A stretch of 64,000 nucleotides of DNA. Source: CAZABC01 sp964483405. GTDB taxonomy: Bacteria; Chloroflexota; Limnocylindria; Limnocylindrales; CSP1-4. Every line of letters begins with the position of its first letter. Position 1 is the first letter of the stretch. A program made the position numbers and the translations under genes. Location of the stretch: positions 1-64,000 of the forward strand of contig CAZABC010000001.1 in the NCBI GenBank assembly GCA_964483405.1. Reading direction: 5' to 3'. The notes beneath the pieces are model-generated. The model worked only from the letters and a program-made list of their open reading frames with translations. It was not told the DNA's origin and searched no databases. Below are positions 16,370 through 24,615 of the stretch, in pieces.

Positions 16370-18898
16370 ATGACGCGCGGCCGCCCCGGAGCCGAGCCGC
16401 TCCCGGGCCTCCTCGAGCCGTCCGGACCGACGGGACTCCGGTTCGTCGCCGTCGCGGTCGACGCCCCCGGACCGGCCGGCGCCCGGCCGTACACCTACCA
16501 CCTCCCCGACGGGCTCGCCGACGTCCGACCGGGCGAGGCCGTCCTCGTCGAGTTCGCCCGACGCCAGGCGCTCGCGATCGTCCTCGCGGTCGACGCCGCG
16601 GACCCCGGCGTCCCGACCAAGCCGATCCGTGACCGGGTCCGGTCGGACGGCCCGCTGCTGCCGGACCTGACCCTCCGGCTCGCCGCCTGGATCAGCGACC
16701 ACTACCTCGCCCCACCCGCGGCGACCATCCGGGCGATGCTCCCGCCGGGGCTGCTCGAGCGGCTCGAGCTCGTGGCCGAGCTGGCTCCGACGGCCGACGT
16801 GACCGCCCCGGGACCGGCGGCGCGCGTCGACGGGGCGGCCGACCCCGCGGCGACGGCGCTGCTCGAGGCGCTGGCCGGCGGGCCACGCCGCGTCCGTGAC
16901 CTGCCGTCGCCGGACGGTCGCCCGGCGACGCTCCGGCGGCTCCGGTCGCTCGCCGAGGCCGGGACGATCGCCCTCGAGTGGACGCTCGAGGCGGCGGCCG
17001 CCGGGCCCCGCTACGAGCGCTGGCTCCTGCCGACCCCGGCCGGGCTCGAGGTCGCCGCGGCGCTGGGTCGCGGCGATCGACCGCCGGGCCGACCGCTCGG
17101 CCCGCGCCAGGCCGCGGCCCTCGCCGAGCTGGCCGGGGCGGCGACGGCGACCGGCGTCCTCGCCGCCGGGCTCGCGGCCCGCCACGGGAGCGGCGTCGCG
17201 GCCGGGCTCGTCCGACGCGGCTTGGCCGCGGCCGAGACGCGGGCCCGCGAGCGTCGGCCCCTCGCCGGACGGGCGGCGGGTGAGCGCGGCGCCCGTCCGA
17301 CCGCCGCCGCCCTCAGCGGGCCCCAGGCCGAGGCGGCCGCTCTCGTCGCCGCGTCGATCGCCGGCCGGGACCCGACCCCGATCCTGCTCGATGGCGTGAC
17401 CGGGGGAGGGAAGACGGCCGTCTATGCGGAGGCGATCGCCGCGTCGCTGGCGGCCGGCCGGCCGGCCCTCGTTCTCGTCCCCGAGATCGCCCTGGCCCTG
17501 CCCCTCGTCGACCGGCTCCGGGCCGACCTGTCGGCCGAGGTCGCGCTCTCGCACGGCGGCCTGGGCGAGGGGGAGCGGGCCGACGAGTGGCGCCGGATCC
17601 GCGACGGCGCGGCGGACGTCGTGGTCGGGACGCGGACGGCCGTCCTCGCCCCGCTCGCGGACGTCGGGCTGGTCGTCGTCGACGAGGAGCACGAGGGCGT
17701 CTACAAGAGCGACCGGACCCCGCGCCTCCAGGCCCGCGACACCGCGATCCGGCTCGCCGAGCTCGCCGGGGCGGCGCTCGTCCTCGGCAGCGCGACCCCG
17801 GCCGTCGAGTCGGTCGGCCACGCCCGGGCCGGGCGATACCGGCGCGTCCGCCTCCCGGAGCGACCGAGCGGCCGCCCGCCGAGCGTCGAGGTGGTCGACC
17901 TCCGGGCCGAGCTCGCGGCGGGCAACCGCGGCCTCTTCTCGGAGCGGCTCGCCGGGGCGCTCGACGGGCTCGACGTCGCGGCCGGCGAGCGGGCGATCCT
18001 CGTCATCAACCGGCGGGGGAGCGCCTCGGTCGTCCTGTGCCGCGACTGCGGTCACGTCCAGGCCTGCCCGGAGTGCGCCCGGCCGCTCGTCTTCCACCAG
18101 GCGGGCTACGCCCTGCGCTGCCACCACTGCGGGACGGCCGCGCCGCTCGCCGCCCGCTGTCCGGCGTGCGGCTCGCCCCGGATCCGATACCTCGGCGGCG
18201 GCACCGAGCGGGTCGAGCGCGAGGTCCGCGACCGGTTCCCGTCCCTCCGGGTCGGCCGGCTCGACCGCGACGTCGTCGAGCGGCGCGGCGCGGCGGAGCG
18301 CATCGTCGACGCCTTCGCCGACGGCCACCTCGACGTCCTCGTCGGGACGAGCCTCGTGACGAAGGGGCTCGACATCCCGCAGGTCGCCCTCGTCGGGGTC
18401 GTGTCGGCCGACGTGGCCCTCAACCTGCCCGACGAGCGGGCGGCCGAGCGGACGTACCAGCTGCTCGTCCAGGCGGTCGGCCGCGCCGGCCGGGGCGAGG
18501 TGCCCGGGATGGCGATCGTCCAGACGTACCAGCCCGACCACCCGGCGATCCGGGCGCTCGTCGCCGGCGATGCGGACGCCTTCTACGACGCCGAGCTCGC
18601 CCTCCGGGCGCGGTTCGGGTCGCCGCCGTTCGGGCGGCTGGTGAAGCTCACGATCGGGCTCGAGGACCGGGCGGCGGCCGAGCGGGCGGCGATGGAGCGG
18701 GTCGATCAGCTCCGGTCGCTCGCGGTCGATCGCGGCGGCCGGGTGACGGTCGTCGGGCCGGCGCCGGCGTTCATCGCCCGACGGGCCGGCCGCTGGCGGT
18801 TCAACGTCGTCCTCCGCGGGGACGACCCGGTCGCGCTCCTCGGCGGCGGACCCGAGCCGCCCTGGTCCGTCGACGTCGACCCTGAATCGCTCCTGTAG
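16370..18898 (+). CDS. priA: Primosomal replication protein N' (PriA helicase)
   Basis: Superfamily 2 helicase that restarts stalled replication forks. 842 aa: N-terminal 3'-DNA-binding domain, winged helix region, helicase core with Walker A lysine at 348 (TGGGKT) and DEEH at 438-441, then a zinc-binding insert with eight Cys from residue 557 (CRDC, CPEC, CHHC, CPAC), and the C-terminal helicase lobe with GTSLVTKGLDIP. All key residues are present. An Ala-rich variable stretch near 150-310 is longer than usual. Confidence 0.95.
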   Translation: MTRGRPGAEPLPGLLEPSGPTGLRFVAVAVDAPGPAGARPYTYHLPDGLADVRPGEAVLVEFARRQALAIVLAVDAADPGVPTKPIRDRVRSDGPLLPDLTLRLAAWISDHYLAPPAATIRAMLPPGLLERLELVAELAPTADVTAPGPAARVDGAADPAATALLEALAGGPRRVRDLPSPDGRPATLRRLRSLAEAGTIALEWTLEAAAAGPRYERWLLPTPAGLEVAAALGRGDRPPGRPLGPRQAAALAELAGAATATGVLAAGLAARHGSGVAAGLVRRGLAAAETRARERRPLAGRAAGERGARPTAAALSGPQAEAAALVAASIAGRDPTPILLDGVTGGGKTAVYAEAIAASLAAGRPALVLVPEIALALPLVDRLRADLSAEVALSHGGLGEGERADEWRRIRDGAADVVVGTRTAVLAPLADVGLVVVDEEHEGVYKSDRTPRLQARDTAIRLAELAGAALVLGSATPAVESVGHARAGRYRRVRLPERPSGRPPSVEVVDLRAELAAGNRGLFSERLAGALDGLDVAAGERAILVINRRGSASVVLCRDCGHVQACPECARPLVFHQAGYALRCHHCGTAAPLAARCPACGSPRIRYLGGGTERVEREVRDRFPSLRVGRLDRDVVERRGAAERIVDAFADGHLDVLVGTSLVTKGLDIPQVALVGVVSADVALNLPDERAAERTYQLLVQAVGRAGRGEVPGMAIVQTYQPDHPAIRALVAGDADAFYDAELALRARFGSPPFGRLVKLTIGLEDRAAAERAAMERVDQLRSLAVDRGGRVTVVGPAPAFIARRAGRWRFNVVLRGDDPVALLGGGPEPPWSVDVDPESLL

Positions 18899-18960
18899 CC
18901 ATGGCGACGTCGACCGGCCGCCCCGTCCGTGGGACGATATCGGTCGAAGGAGGCGATGAC

Positions 18961-19398
18961 ATGGACGAGCGGAACGATGGACCGGGCACGCCCCCGGCGG
19001 ATGCCGATGCGGGTGGCCCTGGAGCCGACACCGGTCCAGCCGGGGCCGATGCCGGTGCGCCGGGGGCCGACGCCGGCGCCCGGACGCGCCAGTGGCTCGA
19101 CCAGCTCCAGGCGATGATCGATGGCGTCGCCAAGGAAGCCGCGCCGGTCGTCAAGCAGGTCGGCCTGAAGGCCGCGGAGCTCGCGGCCGTCGCCGGCGAG
19201 AAGGCCGGGCCGATCGCCTACCGGGCGGCCGAGATGACCGAGTCGGCCGGCAGGTCGATCGCGGAGCGCAGCCGCCAGCTGGCCGACGAGCTCCGCGGTG
19301 ACGCCGGTCCGACCGGTGCCACCGGCGAGGCAGCGCCCGACGAGATCGTCGAACCGGACGCCGGAGCTGCCCCGCGAGACGAGGAGGACGGCGCCTGA
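18961..19398 (+). CDS. Ala-rich hypothetical protein
   Basis: I do not recognise this 145-aa protein. The N-terminal 40 residues are a low-complexity Gly/Ala/Asp stretch with near-repeats of GADAGAP. Residues 42-115 are predicted amphipathic helix rich in Ala, Lys and Glu, reminiscent of LEA-like or apolipoprotein-like segments. An acidic tail follows. The ATG at 18961 has a perfect AAGGAGG at 18947-18953, so it is preferred over the in-frame ATG at 18901, which sits 2 bases after the priA stop. It lies between priA and def. Confidence 0.68.
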   Translation: MDERNDGPGTPPADADAGGPGADTGPAGADAGAPGADAGARTRQWLDQLQAMIDGVAKEAAPVVKQVGLKAAELAAVAGEKAGPIAYRAAEMTESAGRSIAERSRQLADELRGDAGPTGATGEAAPDEIVEPDAGAAPRDEEDGA

Positions 19399-19434
19399 CC
19401 CGCCCGCCCACCGGGTCCGCCGGGGACCCTCGGC

Positions 19435-19440
19435 TATACT
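19435..19440 (+). promoter_or_regulatory. -10 box TATACT, leaderless def mRNA
   Basis: TATACT ends seven bases before the def ATG, leaving no room for a leader or Shine-Dalgarno sequence. The spacer is CGGCCGC. Confidence 0.55.
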
Positions 19441-19447
19441 CGGCCGC

Positions 19448-19969
19448 ATGACCGTCAAGCCGATCGTGCTCCTCGGCGACCCGCGTCTCCGGCTCAAGGG
19501 CGAGCCGGTCGACGGCTTCGGGCGCTATCTCCACGAGCTCCTCGACGACCTGACCGACACGATGCGCCACGCGCCCGGCGTCGGGCTCGCCGCGCCCCAG
19601 CTCGGCGTCGCCCTCCAGGCCTGCGTCGTCGAGGTCGACGGCCAGCTCCACGAGCTGGTGAACCCCCGGATCGTCCGCGCCTCCGGAGACGACCGCGACC
19701 TCGAGGGCTGCCTCTCGATCCCGGGCTACGTCGCCTATGTCACCCGCCGCGAGAAGGTCTGGGTGGTGGCCCAGAACCGCCACGGCCGGAAGATCAAGGT
19801 CGCCGGCGTCGGGCTCCTCGGCCGCGCGCTCCAGCATGAGCTCGACCACCTCGAGGGTAAGCTGTACATCGACTACCTCGATTCGCTCGAGGAGCTGATC
19901 GCGGTCGGCGCCGGCGAGGACGAGGCCCAGGACGCGGCGGTCCGGGAGGCGCAGGGCGCCCTCGCGTGA
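19448..19969 (+). CDS. def: Peptide deformylase
   Basis: Removes the formyl group from nascent proteins. 173 aa with the three signature motifs: GVGLAAPQ (44-51), EGCLS (86-90, metal ligand Cys88) and HELDH (130-134, metal ligands His130 and His134, catalytic Glu131). It is expected to bind Fe2+. The ATG lies seven bases after a TATACT -10, so the transcript is probably leaderless. fmt overlaps the stop by four bases, as usual. Confidence 0.96.
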   Translation: MTVKPIVLLGDPRLRLKGEPVDGFGRYLHELLDDLTDTMRHAPGVGLAAPQLGVALQACVVEVDGQLHELVNPRIVRASGDDRDLEGCLSIPGYVAYVTRREKVWVVAQNRHGRKIKVAGVGLLGRALQHELDHLEGKLYIDYLDSLEELIAVGAGEDEAQDAAVREAQGALA

Positions 19970-20955
19970 CCGACGGGGCGGCCGCCGGACCGGGCCCCCG
20001 GCCCGACCCGCCACGGGTCGTCTTCTTCGGCTCCGGCTCGTTCGCCGTCCCGATCCTCGAGGCGCTCATGGCCGACCCGGCCGTCCTCGTCGTCGCCGTC
20101 GTGTCGACCCCGGATCGACCCGCCGGCCGGCGCGCGACGCCCGTTGCGACGCCGGTCGGCGCGCTCGCCGTCGGGCTGGGACTCCCGCTCCTGCGGCCCG
20201 AGCGGCTCCGGGAGCCGTCGGTCGTCGCCGCGATCGCCGCGCTCGACGCGGACCTCGGCGTGCTCGCCGACTACGGGCGGATCGTGCCGCCCGACCTGCT
20301 CACGGTGCCGCGCCACGGGATCCTGAACGTCCACCCGTCGATCCTGCCGCGGCACCGCGGTGCGACGCCGGTGCCGGCGACGATCCTGGCGGATGACCCC
20401 GAGGCCGGCGTCACGGTCATGGCGATGGACGCCGGTCTCGACACCGGCCCCGTCGTCGCGAGCCGGCGCTGGCCGCTGCGGGGCGACGAGACCGCCCCCG
20501 AGCTCGAGGCAGTGGCCGCCGTGGCCGGTGCCGCGCTCCTCGCCGAGACGCTCCCCGGCTGGATCGCCGGGACGATCCCCGCCGTCCCCCAGGACGAGAC
20601 GCGAGCGACGCTCACCCGCCCCTTCCGGCGCGCCGATGGCCAGCTCGATCCGGCCCGGCCGGCCGCCGAGCTCGAACGCCGGGTGCGCGCCCTCCGCCCC
20701 TGGCCCGGGACGTACCTCGAGACCACCCGGGGTCGGCTCGCGGTCCACGAGGCGGCGACGGCACCGGCCGAGCCCGGCGACCGGGCCGGGCACCTCGTCG
20801 CATCCGGTGACGGTATCGCGCTCGCGACCGGTGCCGGCCGGCTCGTCCTCGGCCTGGTCCAGCCCGCCGGTGGCCGACCGATGCCGGGTCCGGCGTTCCG
20901 CCGCGGCGCGGGCCGGGCGCTCGTGGGGACCGCGGTCGCGGGACCGGGGTCCTGA
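19966..20955 (+). CDS. fmt: Methionyl-tRNA formyltransferase
   Basis: Formylates the initiator Met-tRNA using 10-formyl-THF. 329 aa with an N-terminal Rossmann-type formyltransferase domain (FFGSGSFAVPILEAL near residue 20; NVHPSILPRHRGATPV with the catalytic Asn-His pair; the downstream Asp in MDAGLDTG) and a C-terminal OB-like domain. The usual SLLPRYRGAAP signature is slightly altered. Starts at a GTG overlapping the def stop. Confidence 0.94.
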   Translation: MTDGAAAGPGPRPDPPRVVFFGSGSFAVPILEALMADPAVLVVAVVSTPDRPAGRRATPVATPVGALAVGLGLPLLRPERLREPSVVAAIAALDADLGVLADYGRIVPPDLLTVPRHGILNVHPSILPRHRGATPVPATILADDPEAGVTVMAMDAGLDTGPVVASRRWPLRGDETAPELEAVAAVAGAALLAETLPGWIAGTIPAVPQDETRATLTRPFRRADGQLDPARPAAELERRVRALRPWPGTYLETTRGRLAVHEAATAPAEPGDRAGHLVASGDGIALATGAGRLVLGLVQPAGGRPMPGPAFRRGAGRALVGTAVAGPGS

Positions 20956-20985
20956 CCACCCGTCCGGGTGGCCGGCCGCCGGCCC

Positions 20986-20991
20986 TACAAT
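20986..20991 (+). promoter_or_regulatory. -10 box TACAAT, leaderless rlmN mRNA
   Basis: TACAAT ends eight bases before the ATG at 21000. No Shine-Dalgarno sequence can fit between them. Confidence 0.5.
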
Positions 20992-20999
20992 CGACCCCG

Positions 21000-22223
21000 A
21001 TGGACGCGATGGACGATGGCCGGCTCCCGGTGGTCGACGCACCGCCCCGCGACCCCCGCCCGGGGTTATCGGGCGTCCCGCTCGATGCCCTCGCGGCGTG
21101 GTTCTCCGAGCGCGGCCAGCCGACGTATCGGGCCCGCCAGGTGGCCGACATGATCTGGCGCGGGTCGGTGACGAGCGCCGCGGGCCTGCGGACGCTGCCG
21201 ACCTCGCTCCGCACCGAGCTCGATGCCGCGTACCGGTTCGACACGATCGCGGCGACCGAGATCCGGCCGAGCGACGGCGGCCGGACCGACAAGGCGCTCC
21301 ACACCCTCGCCGACGGCGCGCTCGTCGAGTCGGTCCTGATGCGCTACCCCGCCCGCTCCGGCGGCCGAGCCCGGCGGACCCTGTGCATCTCGAGCCAGGT
21401 CGGCTGCGCCGTGGGCTGCCCCTTCTGCGCGACGGGCGAGCTCGGTTTCGGCCGCGACCTCGAGACGGCCGAGATCCTCGATCAGGTCCGGTCGGCGGCC
21501 GGCCGGCTGTCGACGGAGGCCGTCCGGCTGACGAACGTCGTCTTCATGGGGATGGGCGAGCCGCTCCTCAACCTCGACCGGGTGCTCGAGGCGGTCGAGG
21601 CGCTGGCCGATCCGGCCCGGTTCGGGCTCGGCGCGCGCCACGTGACCGTCTCGACGTCAGGCGTGGTGCCGGGCATCCGGCGGCTGACGGCCCTCGGGCC
21701 GCAGTTCACGCTCGCGATCTCGCTCCACGCCGCCCGTGATCCGCTCCGCGACGTCCTCGTGCCGCTCAACCGCCGCTGGCCGGTCGCCGAGGTCGTCGCC
21801 GCGGCCCGCGACCACGCCCGGGTGACCGGCCGCCGGGTGACCTACGAGGTGACGCTGATCGCCGGCGTGAACGACACGCCCGCCGACGCCGAGGCGCTCG
21901 GGCGGCTGCTCCACGGCGACCTCGCCCACGTCAACCTCATCCCGATGAACCCGGTCGCGCACACCCCCTGGACGGCCTCGCCGCCGGCGGTCATCGCCGC
22001 CTTCGCCGACCGGCTCCGGGCGGCGGGCGTCGCCGTGACGGTCCGTCGCAACCGGGGCCAGGAGATCGGGGCGGCGTGCGGCCAGCTGGCCGCGGAGCGG
22101 GCCGGCGAGCCGACGGCCGAGGCGGTCGCCCGGCGACGGGCGCGCCTCGTCGACGAGAGCCGGGCGGCCCTGCGGGGCGAGCGCTCGGCCGAGACCGCGC
22201 CGGTCGGGGCGGGTGCCGGGTGA
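21000..22223 (+). CDS. rlmN: Dual-specificity rRNA/tRNA methyltransferase RlmN
   Basis: Radical SAM enzyme that methylates C2 of A2503 in 23S rRNA and A37 of some tRNAs. 407 aa with the CX3CX2C cluster motif at Cys136, Cys140 and Cys143 (CAVGCPFC), followed by the GEPLLN segment, an EVTLIAGVND stretch, and the C-terminal cysteine in the GAACGQL region. The start is at ATG 21000 (an in-frame second ATG lies 9 bases on); the upstream -10 box fits a leaderless mRNA. rpe overlaps the stop. Confidence 0.94.
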   Translation: MDAMDDGRLPVVDAPPRDPRPGLSGVPLDALAAWFSERGQPTYRARQVADMIWRGSVTSAAGLRTLPTSLRTELDAAYRFDTIAATEIRPSDGGRTDKALHTLADGALVESVLMRYPARSGGRARRTLCISSQVGCAVGCPFCATGELGFGRDLETAEILDQVRSAAGRLSTEAVRLTNVVFMGMGEPLLNLDRVLEAVEALADPARFGLGARHVTVSTSGVVPGIRRLTALGPQFTLAISLHAARDPLRDVLVPLNRRWPVAEVVAAARDHARVTGRRVTYEVTLIAGVNDTPADAEALGRLLHGDLAHVNLIPMNPVAHTPWTASPPAVIAAFADRLRAAGVAVTVRRNRGQEIGAACGQLAAERAGEPTAEAVARRRARLVDESRAALRGERSAETAPVGAGAG

Positions 22224-23212
22224 GCGGCCGGGCACAGGTCGCCGCGAGCATCCTCGACGCGGACCTGTCGAACCTCGGCCACGCGGTCCGGCGCGCGGCG
22301 GCGGCCGGCGCCGACCGGATCCACCTCGACGTGATGGATGGCCACTTCGTGCCGAACCTGACCTTCGGCGCCCGGACGATCCGCGACCTGCGGCGCCACA
22401 CCCGGATCCCGTTCGACGCGCACCTGATGATCGCCGAGCCATGGCGCTATCTCGACGACTATCTCGAGGCCGGCTGCGACTCGGTCACGTTCCACGTCGA
22501 GACAGCGGCCGAGCGGGTCGAGCCGACGCTCGCCCGGATCCGGGCGGCCGGCCGGGCGGCCGGCCTCGCCCTGCGACCGGCGACGCCGCTGACCGCGCTC
22601 GAGGCGTACCGGCCGCTCCTCGACATCGTCATGGTCATGACAGTCGAGCCCGGCTTCGGCGGGCAGTCGTTCATGACCGATGTCGCCGAGGCGAAGGTGC
22701 TGGCGGCGCGCGAGCACCTCGCGCCGCGACCCGTCGGCGGTGAGGTCCACGTCGACGGCGGGGTCAACCGCGAGACGGCCGAGCGCGCCGGGGCGCTGGG
22801 CGCGGACGTGCTCGTCGTGGGATCGGCGCTGTGGGTCAAGGGCCACGACATGGCCCGCGAGATCCGGCTCGTCAAGGCGCTCGCCGACGAGGGCTTCCAG
22901 TACGGCCGGAACCATGGCGAGCCGCCACCGGCGCGAGGGCGCTGGGTCCGGGCGGCGAGCCTGCCGCGCTCGTTCGCCCGGGTCCTCGCCGACGAGATGG
23001 ACGCCGTCGACGTCCCGGTCCTCGTCCTCCGGGGCGACGGCCCGCTCGATCGCGACGGCGTCCGCGAGTACGAGCTCCTCGTCCCAGCCGAGGCGGAGGC
23101 CTTCGTCGCGGACCGGTTCACGGTCCGGATCGCCGAGCTGCGAGCGGCGGCGGATGCGCCGGACGGCAGCGGGGCGGACGGCGGCGGAGCGCCGCGCGAC
23201 ACGGCCGGCTGA
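22220..23212 (+). CDS. rpe: Ribulose-phosphate 3-epimerase with C-terminal extension
   Basis: Interconverts ribulose 5-phosphate and xylulose 5-phosphate. Residues 1-220 are a full epimerase barrel with metal ligands His35, Asp37, His68 and Asp179 and the phosphate-binding GFGGQSF (145-151). The family norm is about 220-230 aa; this product is 330 aa. The extra 224-330 region has an Arg/Pro-rich joint, then a mixed alpha/beta segment (VLADEMDAVDVPVLVLRG and REYELLVPAEAEAFV) and a Gly/Ala tail. I do not recognise that segment. It starts at a GTG overlapping rlmN and is followed by dtd after 2 bases. Confidence 0.9.
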   Translation: MSGRAQVAASILDADLSNLGHAVRRAAAAGADRIHLDVMDGHFVPNLTFGARTIRDLRRHTRIPFDAHLMIAEPWRYLDDYLEAGCDSVTFHVETAAERVEPTLARIRAAGRAAGLALRPATPLTALEAYRPLLDIVMVMTVEPGFGGQSFMTDVAEAKVLAAREHLAPRPVGGEVHVDGGVNRETAERAGALGADVLVVGSALWVKGHDMAREIRLVKALADEGFQYGRNHGEPPPARGRWVRAASLPRSFARVLADEMDAVDVPVLVLRGDGPLDRDGVREYELLVPAEAEAFVADRFTVRIAELRAAADAPDGSGADGGGAPRDTAG

Positions 23213-23214
23213 CG

Positions 23215-23661
23215 ATGCGGGCGCTCCTCCAGCGGGTGACGCGGGCCGCCGTCCGGGTCGATGGCGCGGTCGTCGGCTCGACCGGTCCGGGGCTGTGCAT
23301 CCTCCTCGGCGTCGGCCGGGCCGACGACGAGGCGACGGCCGACGCGCTCGCGGGGCGGGTCGCCGGTCTGCGGATCTTCGCCGACGCCGAGGGCCGGACG
23401 AACCGCTCGCTCGTGGACACCGGCGGCGGGGCGCTCGTGGTGAGCCAGTTCACCCTCTACGCGGACACGCGGCGCGGACGTCGCCCGGGGTTCACCGATG
23501 CCGCCGACCCGGAGCCGGCGGCGGCCCTCGTCGAGCGCTTCTGCGCCGCGCTCGAGCGACTCGGGGTCACCGTGGGCCGGGGCAGGTTCGGGGCCTCGAT
23601 GGCCGTCGAGCTCGTCAACGACGGACCCTTCACGATCTGGCTCGACACCGCCGAGCGCTGA
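23215..23661 (+). CDS. dtd: D-aminoacyl-tRNA deacylase
   Basis: Hydrolyses D-amino acids wrongly attached to tRNA. 148 aa, the normal size, with SQFTLYAD near residues 77-84 and the Gly-cis-Pro loop NDGPFT near 136-141 (most members have NxGPVT). It lies two bases after rpe. The gene converges on rpmB. Confidence 0.94.
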   Translation: MRALLQRVTRAAVRVDGAVVGSTGPGLCILLGVGRADDEATADALAGRVAGLRIFADAEGRTNRSLVDTGGGALVVSQFTLYADTRRGRRPGFTDAADPEPAAALVERFCAALERLGVTVGRGRFGASMAVELVNDGPFTIWLDTAER

Positions 23662-23717
23662 TCGAGGGCGATGCCGGCAATCGGCCGGGGCCGTGCGCCG
23701 GCGGATCGCCGGACGTG

Positions 23718-23745
23718 GAACGACCGGTCGTCGAACGACCGGTCG
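23718..23745. terminator. Twin palindrome, possible bidirectional terminator
   Basis: Two copies of GAACGACCGGTCG (23718-23730 and 23733-23745) each contain the perfect 10-base palindrome CGACCGGTCG. The two palindromes can pair with each other as a 10-bp stem with loop TCGAA on either strand. The site lies in the gap between the converging dtd and rpmB genes. Confidence 0.45.
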
Positions 23746-23790
23746 CGGGAGCGGCTGGCCGGCGGCGCTCGCCGGCGGATCTGACCGCGG

Positions 23791-23988
23791 TCAGCGGGCC
23801 GACTTGGTCGCGGTGCGGCTGCAGCGGGTGCAGACGAGGGCGCGCCTCGTCTGGCCGCCGGTCGAGACGACGCGACGCTGGAGGTTCGGCTGGTAGCGGC
23901 GATGGGCGCGGACCCGGTTCATCCCCGACGACTGCGGGTTGAAGCCGCCCATCGAGACCTTGCCGCAGATGGCGCAGGTGCGGGCCAT
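23791..23988 (-). CDS. rpmB: 50S ribosomal protein L28 (zinc-type)
   Basis: L28 of the large subunit. 65 aa with MARTCAICGK at the N-terminus and a second pair CTRC near the C-terminus, a four-Cys zinc form. The minus-strand ATG at 23988 follows AAAGGGAA. It is a single-gene unit whose promoter core overlaps that of the divergent asp23-fakA genes. Confidence 0.94.
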   Translation of the reverse strand: MARTCAICGKVSMGGFNPQSSGMNRVRAHRRYQPNLQRRVVSTGGQTRRALVCTRCSRTATKSAR

Positions 23989-24047
23989 GCGTTCCCTTTC
24001 GGATGATCGACCAAGGCGGCGCTCGGCTACCGCCGGGCGCGGCCGCG

Positions 24048-24054
24048 TATGATA
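24048..24054. promoter_or_regulatory. Overlapping divergent -10 boxes (rpmB / asp23-fakA)
   Basis: The plus strand reads TATGAT at 24048-24053 and the minus strand TATCAT at 24054-24049, preceded by TGC. One AT-rich core can therefore serve both directions. The rpmB leader would be about 53 bases and the asp23 leader about 65 bases. Confidence 0.5.
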
Positions 24055-24126
24055 GCAGACGAGCCCCGGCGCGGATCCCGGGGTGCCCTCGGCCCGTCTC
24101 GGGCCCGCCTGAGGAGTCGCGTCGGC

Positions 24127-24615
24127 GTGCCAGATCAGGCCCTGCCCGGCCGGTCCTACGTGACCCGCCGCGCCATCGTGGACGTCGTCCGGACCGCCGT
24201 CGTCGGCTCGTACGGCGTGACCGGCATCGCCGGCGACTCGCCGGTCGCCCGCGCCATCGGGCGCCTCGGGATCGGCCGGCCCGGGATCGTCGTCCGGCTC
24301 CACCGGGGCCTGGAGGTCGACCTCCGGCTGACGATCGCCTCGGGGCTGCCGGTCGCCGAGGTGGCTCGCCAGGTCGACTCGGCCGTCAGGTACATGGTCC
24401 GCCGGGCACTCGGCGTCGAGGTCCGCCGGCTGACCGTCCACGTCGGCGGGCTTCGCTACCAGCCGGCGAGCGTGCCCCCGGTCGCGGCGGATCGCGCGGA
24501 GGTCGGCAGCGCGAGCGGGGCCGTCACGGCCGAGCCGGCAGCCGAGGAGACCGACGCGGCGACGGTCGGGACCGAGCGGCAGCGCGAGGGGGCCGCCCCG
24601 GCGGGTGGCGGCTGA
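24127..24615 (+). CDS. Asp23/YloU family protein
   Basis: 162 aa, Asp23/Gls24-type protein often found directly before fakA. The core (about residues 10-125) holds the VTRRAIVDVVRTAVVGSYGVTGIAG region and a second strand-helix unit ending RLTVHVGGLRY; an Ala/Glu-rich tail follows. The GTG at 24127 is chosen because GAGGAG lies at 24111-24116 and an earlier ATG at 24049 lies inside the promoter core. Its function is unknown in detail; relatives are linked to envelope stress. fakA overlaps by one base. Confidence 0.82.
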   Translation: MPDQALPGRSYVTRRAIVDVVRTAVVGSYGVTGIAGDSPVARAIGRLGIGRPGIVVRLHRGLEVDLRLTIASGLPVAEVARQVDSAVRYMVRRALGVEVRRLTVHVGGLRYQPASVPPVAADRAEVGSASGAVTAEPAAEETDAATVGTERQREGAAPAGGG

